Assembly (NCBI GenBank): GCA_964419255.1
Contig: CAYQOU010000037.1
Span: 1-41,862, forward strand
Source: CAZPHU01 sp964419255
GTDB taxonomy: Bacteria; Fibrobacterota; Chitinivibrionia; Chitinivibrionales; CAYFVL01
Length of the DNA stretch: 41,862 nucleotides
Direction: 5' to 3'
In this document: positions 7,353 through 15,699 of the stretch, piece after piece
Numbering within the stretch: the stretch's first letter is position 1
How the letters are laid out: the number at the start of each line of letters is the position of its first letter
Translations under genes and position numbers: made by a program
Notes under the pieces: generated by a model
What the model was told of the DNA's origin: nothing
Seen by the model: only the letters and a program-made list of their open reading frames with translations
The model's database searches: none

Positions 7353-9524
7353 ATGGAAACCAGGGATATGAAAAAAGAGATTGCCTGTGTAAGCCTTGCA
7401 TTAATATATGAAGATGCAAGATCGCATGGTGTCACCGACGGACAGATATTCAAGGGAATCGATCGGCACCGTGATATCTGCCTGAACCCATATGAATGGA
7501 CGAGCGCCGATGTATGGAATCGGATGGCCGCCAACATAGAGGAATGCCTCACTGATGATTCCAATCCGCTCTATAATCTGGGGAGGCGTGTTTTAAAAGG
7601 CCAGATCTCGGGTTTCCAATATTTTTTCCTCAAAATCGCGCCGCTTACGATTATTGTTCAGCAGATTACCGCCCATATGAAAAAAAACATTCACCGGAGC
7701 TTGGATACAGAGGCATATATTCAAAGACCGGGCCTTGCCTACATCAAATTCAAACCTGTCAGAAACACATCTTATTCCACCCAGATATGTCGGTATAATC
7801 AGGGGTGTACTCATGGCGTTTTGGAGCTTAAGGGGCTGCGAAATATAAAAATCGAGGAAATCCATTGTGCAGCTTTGAGCGATGTTGCTTCATGCGAATA
7901 CAAGTTAACCTGGGATCCGAAACCTTCCTTTCTCGAAAGGATAGGAAGGCTCTTTCTTATTTTCCGGAATCATCGGGCTATCATCCAACATATGGAAGAG
8001 AGTCATAACAGGCTTCAGGGACAATATAAGGAGATCCTGGCGATTCGCGACTTTTACTCCCATATAATGCAAAACATGCACGAATCGATAGTCTGGTTAA
8101 ACGAAAGAGGGTATATAGAGTTCGCAAACTCCAGTTTCAGGGAATTGACCGGCAAACCAGCGGGCACTATTGATGGGTGTACCTTTGGGGAATTTACGTA
8201 TGATGAATCCAGTCGCCGCAAGTTTAAACAGACGCTTCAGGAGTGTCGTGATGATCGGGAATCCAGGACGGTTGAACTATCAATCAGTCGCGGGGATAAA
8301 GAAGAACGCATCGGTGAAACCACCATCGTATGGGTAGAAAGCGATCATCGGGCGTCAGGGTTTATCATCAGCATACGTGATATAACGGAAAGCAAGCAAA
8401 TGGAACGTAAACTGATGCTTGCAGAGGACAGGTACCGCACATTGTATGAAAACTCTCCGGCACTGATTATCGGGATAGATCTGGAGGGGAGAATAATTTA
8501 CGCAAATCCTGCTACAGTCGAGCAGACGGGGTATTCCGAGGAGGAGCTTAGGGGTATGCATTTCAGCACACTTGTCGCCCCCGAGGCAGATTTTGATACA
8601 AACCGATTACTGGAAAAACTGCTGAAGTATTCATCCCGGCTTCAGGAGGTCCATTTCAAGACAAAAGGTGGGGAATGGAAAACGGTAGCGTTTAATTCTT
8701 ACCGGATTTTCGACGAAACCGGCATAGGAGGCCTGGCCGGCATCGGTATCGATATTTCCGAAACCAAGCGTTTGAACGAGCAGCTGATAAAATCGCACCG
8801 GATGGAGCTTTTGGGCCAGATGGCCGGGGGGCTTGCCCATGATTTCAACAACATAATGACCGCGATTAGTGGTTATGCCCGCATTATTTCGTTGCGTTCA
8901 TCTGAGGAAAAGATGCGGCATAATGCCGATGTGATTCTCAGAGCTACCTGTCGTGCGAGCGATCTGGTAAAGAAACTGCTATCTTTCAGCAGGGGAGATA
9001 CAGTGGAGATGAAGCGCTTCGATCTTTCTGAATTGATAAAGGAAACATGTGCCTTGATTCGCGGCTCTACTTCTTCGTGCATCGACCTGAACCTGCAGAT
9101 GCCAAAGGAGCCGATTTTCATACACGGAGATACCACAAAGATTCATCAATGTATTTTAAACCTGGGAATTAATGCTCGCGATGCAATCACCCCCAAACAG
9201 AACGGTTCAATCACCCTTCGGCTTAAGAAATCATCCCAGGACACATCAAGGGTTTTGATAGAGGTGGAGGATACGGGAATCGGGATTCCTCCAGATATAT
9301 TGGAACGGGTATTTGATCCGTTCTTTTCCACAAAGAAGAAAAAAGAGGGCGCCGGCCTCGGTCTCTCGGTGGTCTATGGTATCATCAAAGCGCACGGTGG
9401 TGATATTTACGTGCAGTCAAGACCCGGAGAGGGAGCAACCTTTACTATTGATCTGCCTTTGTGCGAACAGCCCTCTGACAGTAGTGACCATTCTGCAGCG
9501 AAAGAAAAAACTTTTTCATCCTGA
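7353..9524 (+). CDS. PAS-domain hybrid-sensor histidine kinase with V4R-like input domain
   Basis: A 723-residue soluble kinase with no transmembrane helix. Residues 1-200 form an input domain with a conserved-looking CRYNQGCTHGVLEL...NIKIEEIHC...CEYKLTW block resembling V4R/heme-NO-type sensor domains (inference). A short coiled coil follows, then two PAS domains (about 235-355 and 360-475). The HisKA helix has the phospho-acceptor His496 in GGLAHDFNN. The ATPase domain shows N607 (GINARDAIT), D640 in VEDTGIGI, FDPFFSTK, and GAGLGLSVVYGI. It carries no receiver domain, so its partner lies elsewhere; no response regulator adjoins it. GAGGTG precedes the ATG. It would sense a cytosolic or diffusible signal and phosphorylate an unlinked regulator. 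The kinase call is certain; the ligand is unknown. Confidence 0.9.
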   Translation: METRDMKKEIACVSLALIYEDARSHGVTDGQIFKGIDRHRDICLNPYEWTSADVWNRMAANIEECLTDDSNPLYNLGRRVLKGQISGFQYFFLKIAPLTIIVQQITAHMKKNIHRSLDTEAYIQRPGLAYIKFKPVRNTSYSTQICRYNQGCTHGVLELKGLRNIKIEEIHCAALSDVASCEYKLTWDPKPSFLERIGRLFLIFRNHRAIIQHMEESHNRLQGQYKEILAIRDFYSHIMQNMHESIVWLNERGYIEFANSSFRELTGKPAGTIDGCTFGEFTYDESSRRKFKQTLQECRDDRESRTVELSISRGDKEERIGETTIVWVESDHRASGFIISIRDITESKQMERKLMLAEDRYRTLYENSPALIIGIDLEGRIIYANPATVEQTGYSEEELRGMHFSTLVAPEADFDTNRLLEKLLKYSSRLQEVHFKTKGGEWKTVAFNSYRIFDETGIGGLAGIGIDISETKRLNEQLIKSHRMELLGQMAGGLAHDFNNIMTAISGYARIISLRSSEEKMRHNADVILRATCRASDLVKKLLSFSRGDTVEMKRFDLSELIKETCALIRGSTSSCIDLNLQMPKEPIFIHGDTTKIHQCILNLGINARDAITPKQNGSITLRLKKSSQDTSRVLIEVEDTGIGIPPDILERVFDPFFSTKKKKEGAGLGLSVVYGIIKAHGGDIYVQSRPGEGATFTIDLPLCEQPSDSSDHSAAKEKTFSS

Positions 9525-9712
9525 CCGTGATTTTGCGGACAGCCCCCGCATTCTTATTATCCTGTCGATTTGTAGAGCTAAGCTAATCGTGCGTTCCGGC
9601 CTCGATTTCCGCGGTTGCAGCTGCTCGCAGGTAAGTGCTTGAAAAATTAATGATTGTCGTTGTCTCTTTTCGGTGATAAAATAGTAAGAGAGGGCAACCG
9701 AGAGGGAATCGC

Positions 9713-10270
9713 ATGTGCACCGAAAAAGGCTTCACACTCTATGAGCTGTTAATCGTGATTGTAGTGGCCGCAGTACTGGGTACACTGGCAGTAAACAGGT
9801 TTAACTCATACTCGGCGCATACGCGACTTGAAACCACGGCATATTTTGTACTCAAGGACATATCTACGGTCCGACTTCTGGCGTTTAAGCGGGATGCAGA
9901 TATAAAAGTCACCTTCTCCGACAGCAGCTATCAGGTGTTTGTTGATGATGATGCCAATGGAATCTACGATGCGAGTGAGATGGTCAGGACCTTCACCCTT
10001 CCTCCGCCGTTGCGTTTTCAATTGCCGTCCAATCCGCCGACCAGTGCTCCTGCGGAGGCAGCGCTTCCGGACAGTGGGCAGAATGTTGGAGCGGATTGGG
10101 ATAGCCTTGGTTTGATCGTAAACAACGATGCATTGGGGAATGTAAACAGAGGGAGTGTGTATATCAGCTCACCGAATCTTCCGGAGATTACCTTTTGCAT
10201 GAGAGTATCCGACAGGAAGCAGAATTTCAAAATTTTTAAATGGACCGGCTCATCATGGATCGCTCCTTAG
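9713..10270 (+). CDS. GspH/FimT-type minor pseudopilin
   Basis: A 185-residue protein with a short type IV prepilin leader (MCTEKG) cut before FTLYELLIVIVVAAVLGTLAV, which keeps Glu5 and the N-terminal hydrophobic helix. The body has FimT/GspH features: DISTVRLLAFKRDADIKVTF, YQVFVDDDANGIYDASEMVRTFTLP, and a closing GSVYISSPN near the C-terminus. Minor pilins of this type sit in the initiation complex at the pilus tip after cleavage by prepilin peptidase. It is the first of four tightly packed pilin-like genes, with AGAGGGA 6 bases upstream of the ATG. The prepilin peptidase and assembly ATPase are not in this window. Confidence 0.88.
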   Translation: MCTEKGFTLYELLIVIVVAAVLGTLAVNRFNSYSAHTRLETTAYFVLKDISTVRLLAFKRDADIKVTFSDSSYQVFVDDDANGIYDASEMVRTFTLPPPLRFQLPSNPPTSAPAEAALPDSGQNVGADWDSLGLIVNNDALGNVNRGSVYISSPNLPEITFCMRVSDRKQNFKIFKWTGSSWIAP

Positions 10271-10605
10271 AATCAGGATTTTCTATTGTTGAAATTTTTA
10301 TAGTGATTATAATTATAAGCACCTCTGCAATTATCATTACCAGATCACTGAAAAACAGTGTGGGAATGCACAGGGATGCCTATGTCTCTGAGATGGCTTT
10401 CAAGGAGGCCGAAGAGAAACTGGTGGAGCTTAATGCCAACCCTTTTCCATCAAACGACTCGGATCAGGTCACCACAGACCACATCGTGTTTTATCGAAAC
10501 TGGGTAATCGACACCAGTGGTTGCGTAAACACCGCAGAGATATCAGTGCAGTGGGCTCATACCGGCAACCGGCGACAGATCACCCTGATGGGAGCGGTCA
10601 GGTGA
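10255..10605 (+). CDS. PilV/GspI-like minor pilin
   Basis: About 116 residues, with leader MDRSLESG followed by FSIVEIFIVIIIISTSAIII. Glu5 is present and the helix is of type IV pilin type. The small globular part has AEEKLVELNANPFPSNDSDQ and a closing QITLMGAV strand, like PilV/GspI. The start is set at the ATG overlapping the previous gene by 16 bases; another in-frame ATG lies 15 bases earlier and cannot be excluded. Its stop overlaps the GTG start of the next gene, so translation is coupled. It is predicted to join the minor-pilin tip complex. Confidence 0.8.
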   Translation: MDRSLESGFSIVEIFIVIIIISTSAIIITRSLKNSVGMHRDAYVSEMAFKEAEEKLVELNANPFPSNDSDQVTTDHIVFYRNWVIDTSGCVNTAEISVQWAHTGNRRQITLMGAVR

Positions 10606-11699
10606 ATAATAAAGGAATAACTCTGGTTGAATTGATCGTGTATGTGGGGCTAGTAGGAATTGTCACCGTTCTTATCTCATCCCAGATGAAGATTATAAAC
10701 ACCAATTTTATCAGCGGACGGCGAGTCTCGGGGCTCCAATCCGAATCTCGGGATGTGGTGGCCATGCTTGCACGGGAAATCAGAAATACCGGGTTTAAGA
10801 CAGTTTTTGATTCCCTCGGCCCTCATGATCTGAATAGATACATCATCTCCGGCACCTATGTATCCGACAGCTCCTCCTTTGTACACCGGGAGGGAAACCC
10901 GTCGGATACTTTGACAATTTATAAGGCAAGGGTGACGGGGAGTGGTTTACTGGCGGGAATAGACACAATTCAATACCACCTTCAGGGTGACACGCTTAAA
11001 AGACTTCACGGCGGCGATACCATCGACCTGGCTTCCAATGTCCGTGCTTTACAGTTTCAGTATGGAGTCTTTGATGATGATTCAACTATGATAATTGATT
11101 CTCCGGCAGTATATACAAACTGGACCTCACTGAACTGCACGCCGGCGGCTCATGGCAGCGTGATGGAAATCGATGTTTCGGGTGCCACATCGGGCGATGT
11201 ACGTCATGTCACCCCGGTGAGTTTCAGTAATGCAGTACGGATACAACTTGATTTTAAGCTGGAGGCCCGTAATGGTTTTCCCGAGGATCTTGACTATGTG
11301 GAATGGGCTGTCAGATCGTCGGGAGGAATGATTCTGACTTCCGAGCGTTTTCTTCCGCACGAATCCCCCAACAGGATTATTCTGCCGCTACCGGCGGTAA
11401 GCTACGGCAGGCTCTCTTTGAATTTTCAGAGCAGTGGACCTGGGGAGCTGTTGCTGCATGATGTTACCCTGAGGCGAGCGGATCTGGGAAGTTATGTGTG
11501 GAAAGATGACCCGCCGGCCAATGAGAAAAGGGCGGTAAAAGCGATACGGCTGTGTCTTCTTACCCGCAGCGACTCGGAGACCGGCATGAGTGTGGATTCA
11601 TCGGTAAGCATCGGAAACGTTTCCGTTACCCGCACCGGGGCATACACCTGGCGGCAGTTTACCGAAACGATCGAGACGCCCAACAACGGGACGTTCTGA
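10602..11699 (+). CDS. PilW-like minor pilin with large inserted domain
   Basis: A 365-residue protein starting at GTG with GGAG 7 bases upstream and overlapping the preceding stop. The leader MNNKG is followed by ITLVELIVYVGLVGIVTVLI with Glu5 in place. Residues 30-165 follow PilW (SGLQSESRDVVAMLAREIRNTGFK, then NVRALQFQYGVFDDDS). The normal closing strand (VKAIRLCLLTRSD) does not come until about residue 312. Between them lies an insert of about 140 residues (nt 11100-11520) with jelly-roll character, ending in GELLLHDVTLRRAD, a strand pattern often seen at the end of carbohydrate-binding modules. The PilW identity is firm; the insert's binding role is inference. Confidence 0.82.
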   Translation: MNNKGITLVELIVYVGLVGIVTVLISSQMKIINTNFISGRRVSGLQSESRDVVAMLAREIRNTGFKTVFDSLGPHDLNRYIISGTYVSDSSSFVHREGNPSDTLTIYKARVTGSGLLAGIDTIQYHLQGDTLKRLHGGDTIDLASNVRALQFQYGVFDDDSTMIIDSPAVYTNWTSLNCTPAAHGSVMEIDVSGATSGDVRHVTPVSFSNAVRIQLDFKLEARNGFPEDLDYVEWAVRSSGGMILTSERFLPHESPNRIILPLPAVSYGRLSLNFQSSGPGELLLHDVTLRRADLGSYVWKDDPPANEKRAVKAIRLCLLTRSDSETGMSVDSSVSIGNVSVTRTGAYTWRQFTETIETPNNGTF

Positions 11700-11713
11700 G
11701 GACAGGGGGCAGT

Positions 11714-13288
11714 ATGCATACATCTCTGAAAAACCAGCGGGGCTCTGCTTTGATCTATGGCCTGGTGGCTCTGTTTGCGGCCTCACTGACCGGTCTGGGG
11801 TTGATACAGTTGTCGCGTGGCGACAAGATGACATCGGTGGAATTTACAAAGATGCGCTCCTCATCTGTCGCGGCGAAAGCGGCTCTTCAGGCATACGAAA
11901 AAAAATGTGCCCAGGAGCCCCAACTGGTTGTTGATCTTCTCAATAAATATATAACCGATTCTATTCATCAATGGTTGCTTGTTTCCGATACGAACTCCTC
12001 CGCAACCGAGCAGCGTATCCTTATGGATTCCTCCCTGTCGCAGTCTCCAAAAATCGCTCTGCGGGTGCTTGCTTTCGATCCTGTAGAGGCTCTCCTGCAT
12101 GTGGAGGCATTTGGGTATGCAGGACGAAACAGCAGGGAGAAAGTCAGCGGTTACTATCACCTGCGCGGTACAGGACCAGAAAACTATTATGGTCACGAAT
12201 ATTCGATGTACATGGGAGGGGAAGGGAAGAATTTCGACAGCCCGGTGAGTATCGATGGTGATGTTTTCTTTGATGCCGACGTTCATTTTAACAGCGGCGC
12301 GTCGGGAAGTGTCATTCAGGGCAATTTTCAAACCGGATCATCAATCGATTCGAGCACATTCAATTGCAATCTGACCATCAATGGAAAAGCATACTTTCAG
12401 ACCCCGGTAAAGACGCAAAACGGACAACTCCGTATCAATGGAAAGTCGGGATTCGAGCAATGGATCTATTCTGACGATCATGACATCGAGTTGCATGATG
12501 ATGGCTTTTTCAATGGCGATATCATTGGCAATGAGGAAGTGGACATGAACAATAACGATCTTACTCATTCTGGTGGTTTGAATACATCAATGATTGATGA
12601 TGCCGATGATATTCACGATAATGGAGGGACAATAGACATTCCGGCTGAACTTGGACTCTCCGATTCGAATCCACCTCCCTTTGGTATCGATCTGTCGGTG
12701 ATTCCTCCTTCAAAAATACACAGCACCTCTTCACTGTCTTTACAATGGGGGGTGAGTGCCTGGGATGTTGAGGTAGCGTACAACGCGGTATCCGCGGCCA
12801 ACGATCTGTGGAACGGCTTTATGGTTGTGCGCACGGATGGCAACATGAGTATGGATGCCAGTTTATGGCCGACGAGTGCACGCGTTATCTGGATTATCGA
12901 TCACACCGTCTGGTGTAATGGACGGTGGTATAAAACCACATCCGGGACAAATACTCTCGTCTATGTTCGGCCCGGTGGAAACATTTCCGGCTTTGGTGGA
13001 GAGGATTTCAGAGGGTATGTGCATGTGGCGGGCAGCGCCTCGGATTCCGCTGAGATGACCTACAGCTGGAGTGCGGCCGATACCATTAAGGGGGCTATTC
13101 ATCACGTAAACCAGTATACTAAATTTCAGCACAACACCGGCCATCTAAACCTCATTTATGATCAGTCGGTTATCGAGGAATTTGCCGATCCGGGACTGGT
13201 GTCCATTCCGCTGCCTCCAGATTATGTACCCAAAGTTGTGTTGACGGATACCAGGATTCGCCCTTCCCTCATTGGTGTCCACTATTAA
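11714..13288 (+). CDS. PilX-like minor pilin with oversized beta-rich body
   Basis: A 524-residue protein whose start (NQRGSALIYGLVALFAASLTGLGLIQLSRG) is PilX/GspK-like: Gly before the helix, no Glu5, and a long hydrophobic helix. PilX proteins are normally under 200 residues, so this one is about three times too long. After about residue 160 come repeated short strands rich in Asn, Asp and Gly (SIDGDVFFDADVHFNSGAS, FNCNLTINGKAYFQ, LRINGKSGFE). This resembles a bactofilin-like or right-handed beta-helix stack. The last part (residues 350-520) has Trp-rich strands. It lies 14 bases after the PilW-like gene and ends the operon. It is predicted to sit at the pilus tip as an adhesive or structural cap. 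Confidence 0.75.
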   Translation: MHTSLKNQRGSALIYGLVALFAASLTGLGLIQLSRGDKMTSVEFTKMRSSSVAAKAALQAYEKKCAQEPQLVVDLLNKYITDSIHQWLLVSDTNSSATEQRILMDSSLSQSPKIALRVLAFDPVEALLHVEAFGYAGRNSREKVSGYYHLRGTGPENYYGHEYSMYMGGEGKNFDSPVSIDGDVFFDADVHFNSGASGSVIQGNFQTGSSIDSSTFNCNLTINGKAYFQTPVKTQNGQLRINGKSGFEQWIYSDDHDIELHDDGFFNGDIIGNEEVDMNNNDLTHSGGLNTSMIDDADDIHDNGGTIDIPAELGLSDSNPPPFGIDLSVIPPSKIHSTSSLSLQWGVSAWDVEVAYNAVSAANDLWNGFMVVRTDGNMSMDASLWPTSARVIWIIDHTVWCNGRWYKTTSGTNTLVYVRPGGNISGFGGEDFRGYVHVAGSASDSAEMTYSWSAADTIKGAIHHVNQYTKFQHNTGHLNLIYDQSVIEEFADPGLVSIPLPPDYVPKVVLTDTRIRPSLIGVHY

Positions 13289-13730
13289 AATTGGAGTGAG
13301 GGACAACTCCGAAGAAAACTGCGGGAAACGGTTGCTGAGGATAAGAAAACAAAATAGGACTATTTTCTCGCGGCGATTCTCGCAACGCTTTGGGGTATAG
13401 ATTTTCAGCGATTCACCGCAGAGGGTATCCAGCGCGATTGCTTCAACCCGAGTCAGGAGAAAAAAAATAATAAAATATAGTTGCATATGGCGCGAATTAT
13501 ATTATTTCTCCTGCTATGCAGGCCCGATGCACTCCAAATTGAATGGCCTCGGTGTAACAGACCCGCTCTCCGATGATATTAGCACAGGTTTAAAGGCCTT
13601 CGCTTTCTCTACCTTCCTGCTCGTCCCATCCGCAAGTAGCGTGTCCCATAAAGATTGCCTGGTTTAGGTTTTTTTGAATATAGAAGATTAAAAAGGTATA
13701 GGATGTGCCGGCGAGTGGCCGGTATTTTGC

Positions 13731-13746
13731 AGTGTAAAGTTACACT
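13731..13746. promoter_or_regulatory. Inverted repeat, candidate activator site
   Basis: AGTGTAA-ag-TTACACT, a perfect 7-base inverted repeat with a 2-base centre, lies 33 bases upstream of the sigma-54-type element. That is a plausible place for an activator, though closer than the usual 80-150 bases. The repeat is seen directly; the role is inferred. Confidence 0.4.
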
Positions 13747-13778
13747 TTTTCTAACGCAGAGACCGGCGAGGGAAGCTG

Positions 13779-13793
13779 TGGCATACATGTTGC
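13779..13793 (+). promoter_or_regulatory. Sigma-54-type (-24/-12) promoter
   Basis: TGGCATACATGTTGC matches the consensus TGGCAYRNNNNTTGC at every fixed position, with GG at 13780-13781 and GC at 13792-13793, correctly spaced. Transcription would start near 13805, giving a leader of about 165 bases for the RRM-protein gene. Confidence 0.6.
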
Positions 13794-13969
13794 GAGTATA
13801 TATACAAAAACCTAACGAAGAAATAACAGACTGAAAATCTCAGACGGTGTATATTTCACGGTGTGTGAATAAATAAAGCTGGGTATCCAGAGCGTCGATC
13901 TCTAATTCTGTGCCAGATTAGGGATATGGCGGAACTTCTCGATGGCACGGAATCGATGGTGGGTTTCAT

Positions 13970-14248
13970 ATGAATATCTATGTAGGTAATCTCTCTTACA
14001 ATGTGGCAAAGGAAGAGCTTCAGGAGCTTTTTTCTCAATATGGAGAAGTAGCCTCCACAAGCGTTATTACCGATAAGATGACCGGTAGATCCAAGGGGTT
14101 TGGATTTGTAGAAATGCCTCAGAGCAGTCAGGCAGAGCAGGCGATTTCCGAGCTTAACGGCAAGGATTTCAAAGGCCGCAACATAACAGTCAATGAGGCA
14201 CGTCCAAAACCCGAAAGAGCTTCCCGGCCTTCCAGAAACCGCTGGTAG
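13970..14248 (+). CDS. RRM-domain RNA-binding protein
   Basis: A 92-residue single RNA-recognition-motif protein. RNP2 is IYVGNL (residues 3-8) and RNP1 is KGFGFVEM (about 43-50); NVAKEELQELFSQYG and EQAISELNGKDFKGRNITVNEA complete the fold. A short basic tail (RPKPERASRPSRNRW) likely adds RNA affinity. Bacterial RRM proteins of this size bind AU-rich RNA and are often induced by cold or other stress. It is monocistronic, with a probable sigma-54-type promoter upstream and a perfect terminator downstream. A GGTGGG ribosome site lies about 8 bases before the ATG. Confidence 0.95.
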   Translation: MNIYVGNLSYNVAKEELQELFSQYGEVASTSVITDKMTGRSKGFGFVEMPQSSQAEQAISELNGKDFKGRNITVNEARPKPERASRPSRNRW

Positions 14249-14272
14249 TCTCCAGCGGCTCGTGGATAATAG

Positions 14273-14308
14273 AAAACTGAGCGCATGACTACTCATGCGC
14301 TCAGTTTT
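14273..14308 (+). terminator. Strong terminator after the RRM gene
   Basis: A perfect 16-base stem, AAAACTGAGCGCATGA with TCATGCGCTCAGTTTT, and a 4-base loop CTAC; the T-run is part of the stem, so it can act in both directions. A second hairpin CCGCTGG/CCAGCGG (14239-14258) encloses the stop codon. Confidence 0.9.
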
Positions 14309-14533
14309 CATTATGTCTGTAACATGCCATTGTGTCGGGTAAGGCTTTAGCTGCCCGATCTGCTTCATAAATGTATCGGCCGGAATTTTTTGGCCACATC
14401 CTGTCTTGGTTTCCTTTCTTTTCGACTCTTTTAAATTCACCGGCTTGATGTCGCTTGTATGCATTGCCGGCTGCGAACAAGTATTCTATAATTAACAGGT
14501 ATCAATGTGCATGTTTGATGCAGGGCTTTCGTA

Positions 14534-15400
14534 ATGGTTACACTAAACAATTTACGGGGAGTAAGGGATTTTGAGGAGTCTCCGGTCTTTATCGTCGCCA
14601 ATGTGCGGTCCGGAACAACGGCTCTGCTCAATGCGTTAAAAAGACACCCCGCGCTTGTCATGGCTGACAGAGATGCACCTTCCATACATCTGCTGGGACG
14701 TGTTGCCTTCGAATATACCGCAACTGCTCCCCGACAGCACTACTTTGTTTCTTCCAATGCACTCTCCCCCAAATCTTTTCGTAGCCAGCTGGCTGCCTTT
14801 GCCTTCAAAACCGTGTGGGGAAACCGCTGTCGGTACAGCTTCAACATCCTCCGAAGGTATGCGAAAAAAAACATTCGACGGCTTGGATGGAAAGTTACAC
14901 GATGGGGAGTTAAGGCATTTCCCGAGAAAAATGATGCGGAAGGGCTTCTGTGGCTCATGCCACAGACCGTGTTTGTCTACCTTATTCGCAACGGTATCGA
15001 TGTCGTCCATTCGATGGGCAAGTTCCCGACATTCAGAGAAATGAATTTCGAGCAGCGGTGTCACCTGTGGGCCGATCGTGTCTACGCATACCATTATCTG
15101 ATCGGCCATCCGAATGCAATAGTCATTCGTCATGAAAGCTTTCTCAGCAAACCGGAAACAACCCTTATCCCGCTATGGAGTAAACTGAGACTGCAAGCAC
15201 ATCCGGCACCCGCCGCATACGCTTCATCACATATTGTTCACCCTCTGGAAGATGAAAACACCACAATCGGCTCAGCCAAAGAGATGATTTCGACGAGGCC
15301 ATCATCCTGGGAGCTATGGTCTGGCGTGCAGCAAAGGAAGTTTAGAGATATATGTGGCGAAGCTATGGGTATGCTGGATTATAGTATTCCCGATAGATAG
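14534..15400 (+). CDS. Sulfotransferase family protein
   Basis: A 288-residue protein with the two PAPS-binding elements of the sulfotransferase fold: the 5'-phosphosulfate loop FIVANVRSGTTALLNAL (residues 19-35) and the 3'-phosphate element VYLIRNGIDVVHSMGKFP (about 150-167). A later IVIRHESFLSKPETTL block follows the usual order. These enzymes transfer sulfate from PAPS to a hydroxyl of a sugar or lipid. No glycosyltransferases or sulfate-activation genes adjoin it, so the acceptor is unknown; a surface glycan is the likeliest. The ribosome site is weak (CAGGG about 12 bases upstream). Confidence 0.8.
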   Translation: MVTLNNLRGVRDFEESPVFIVANVRSGTTALLNALKRHPALVMADRDAPSIHLLGRVAFEYTATAPRQHYFVSSNALSPKSFRSQLAAFAFKTVWGNRCRYSFNILRRYAKKNIRRLGWKVTRWGVKAFPEKNDAEGLLWLMPQTVFVYLIRNGIDVVHSMGKFPTFREMNFEQRCHLWADRVYAYHYLIGHPNAIVIRHESFLSKPETTLIPLWSKLRLQAHPAPAAYASSHIVHPLEDENTTIGSAKEMISTRPSSWELWSGVQQRKFRDICGEAMGMLDYSIPDR

Positions 15401-15699
15401 CCAATCAGGACTTACTCGACAATAGAGGGAAAAGATGGATCCAAACGAATACCCCCGTCTTGTGCATCGCATATATAGAATCGGGCGGGAATTACCGAAT
15501 GCACATACATAGAAAAGGGAGCTTTCACGACTCTTTTCAAATGGCTGTTGCGACAGGAGACGCTTACTTCGATTATAACGATTCTCTGAAAACAAAAACG
15601 CACCGAAATCATCATTTGATTCACAAAGATAGAGGAAGGCCCTGTGATGTATTTTACCTGTGTAGTTTTTTTGTATCCTCCTGGGTTAAAAAAGAAAAA

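Larger units (their letters stand above)
13289..13969. other. Long intergenic region ahead of the RNA-binding protein gene
   Basis: No credible gene in about 680 bases. The first 400 bases hold a TCTCGCGGCGATT stretch (13366-13378) shared with 4081-4093. The last 240 bases hold an inverted repeat, a sigma-54-type promoter and a leader of about 165 bases with small hairpins such as CTAAT...ATTAG near 13906-13925. Confidence 0.5.

Noticed and set aside
13856..14464. 202-residue minus-strand frame over the RRM gene
   Set aside because: Crosses a perfect terminator and lies antisense to a certain gene.
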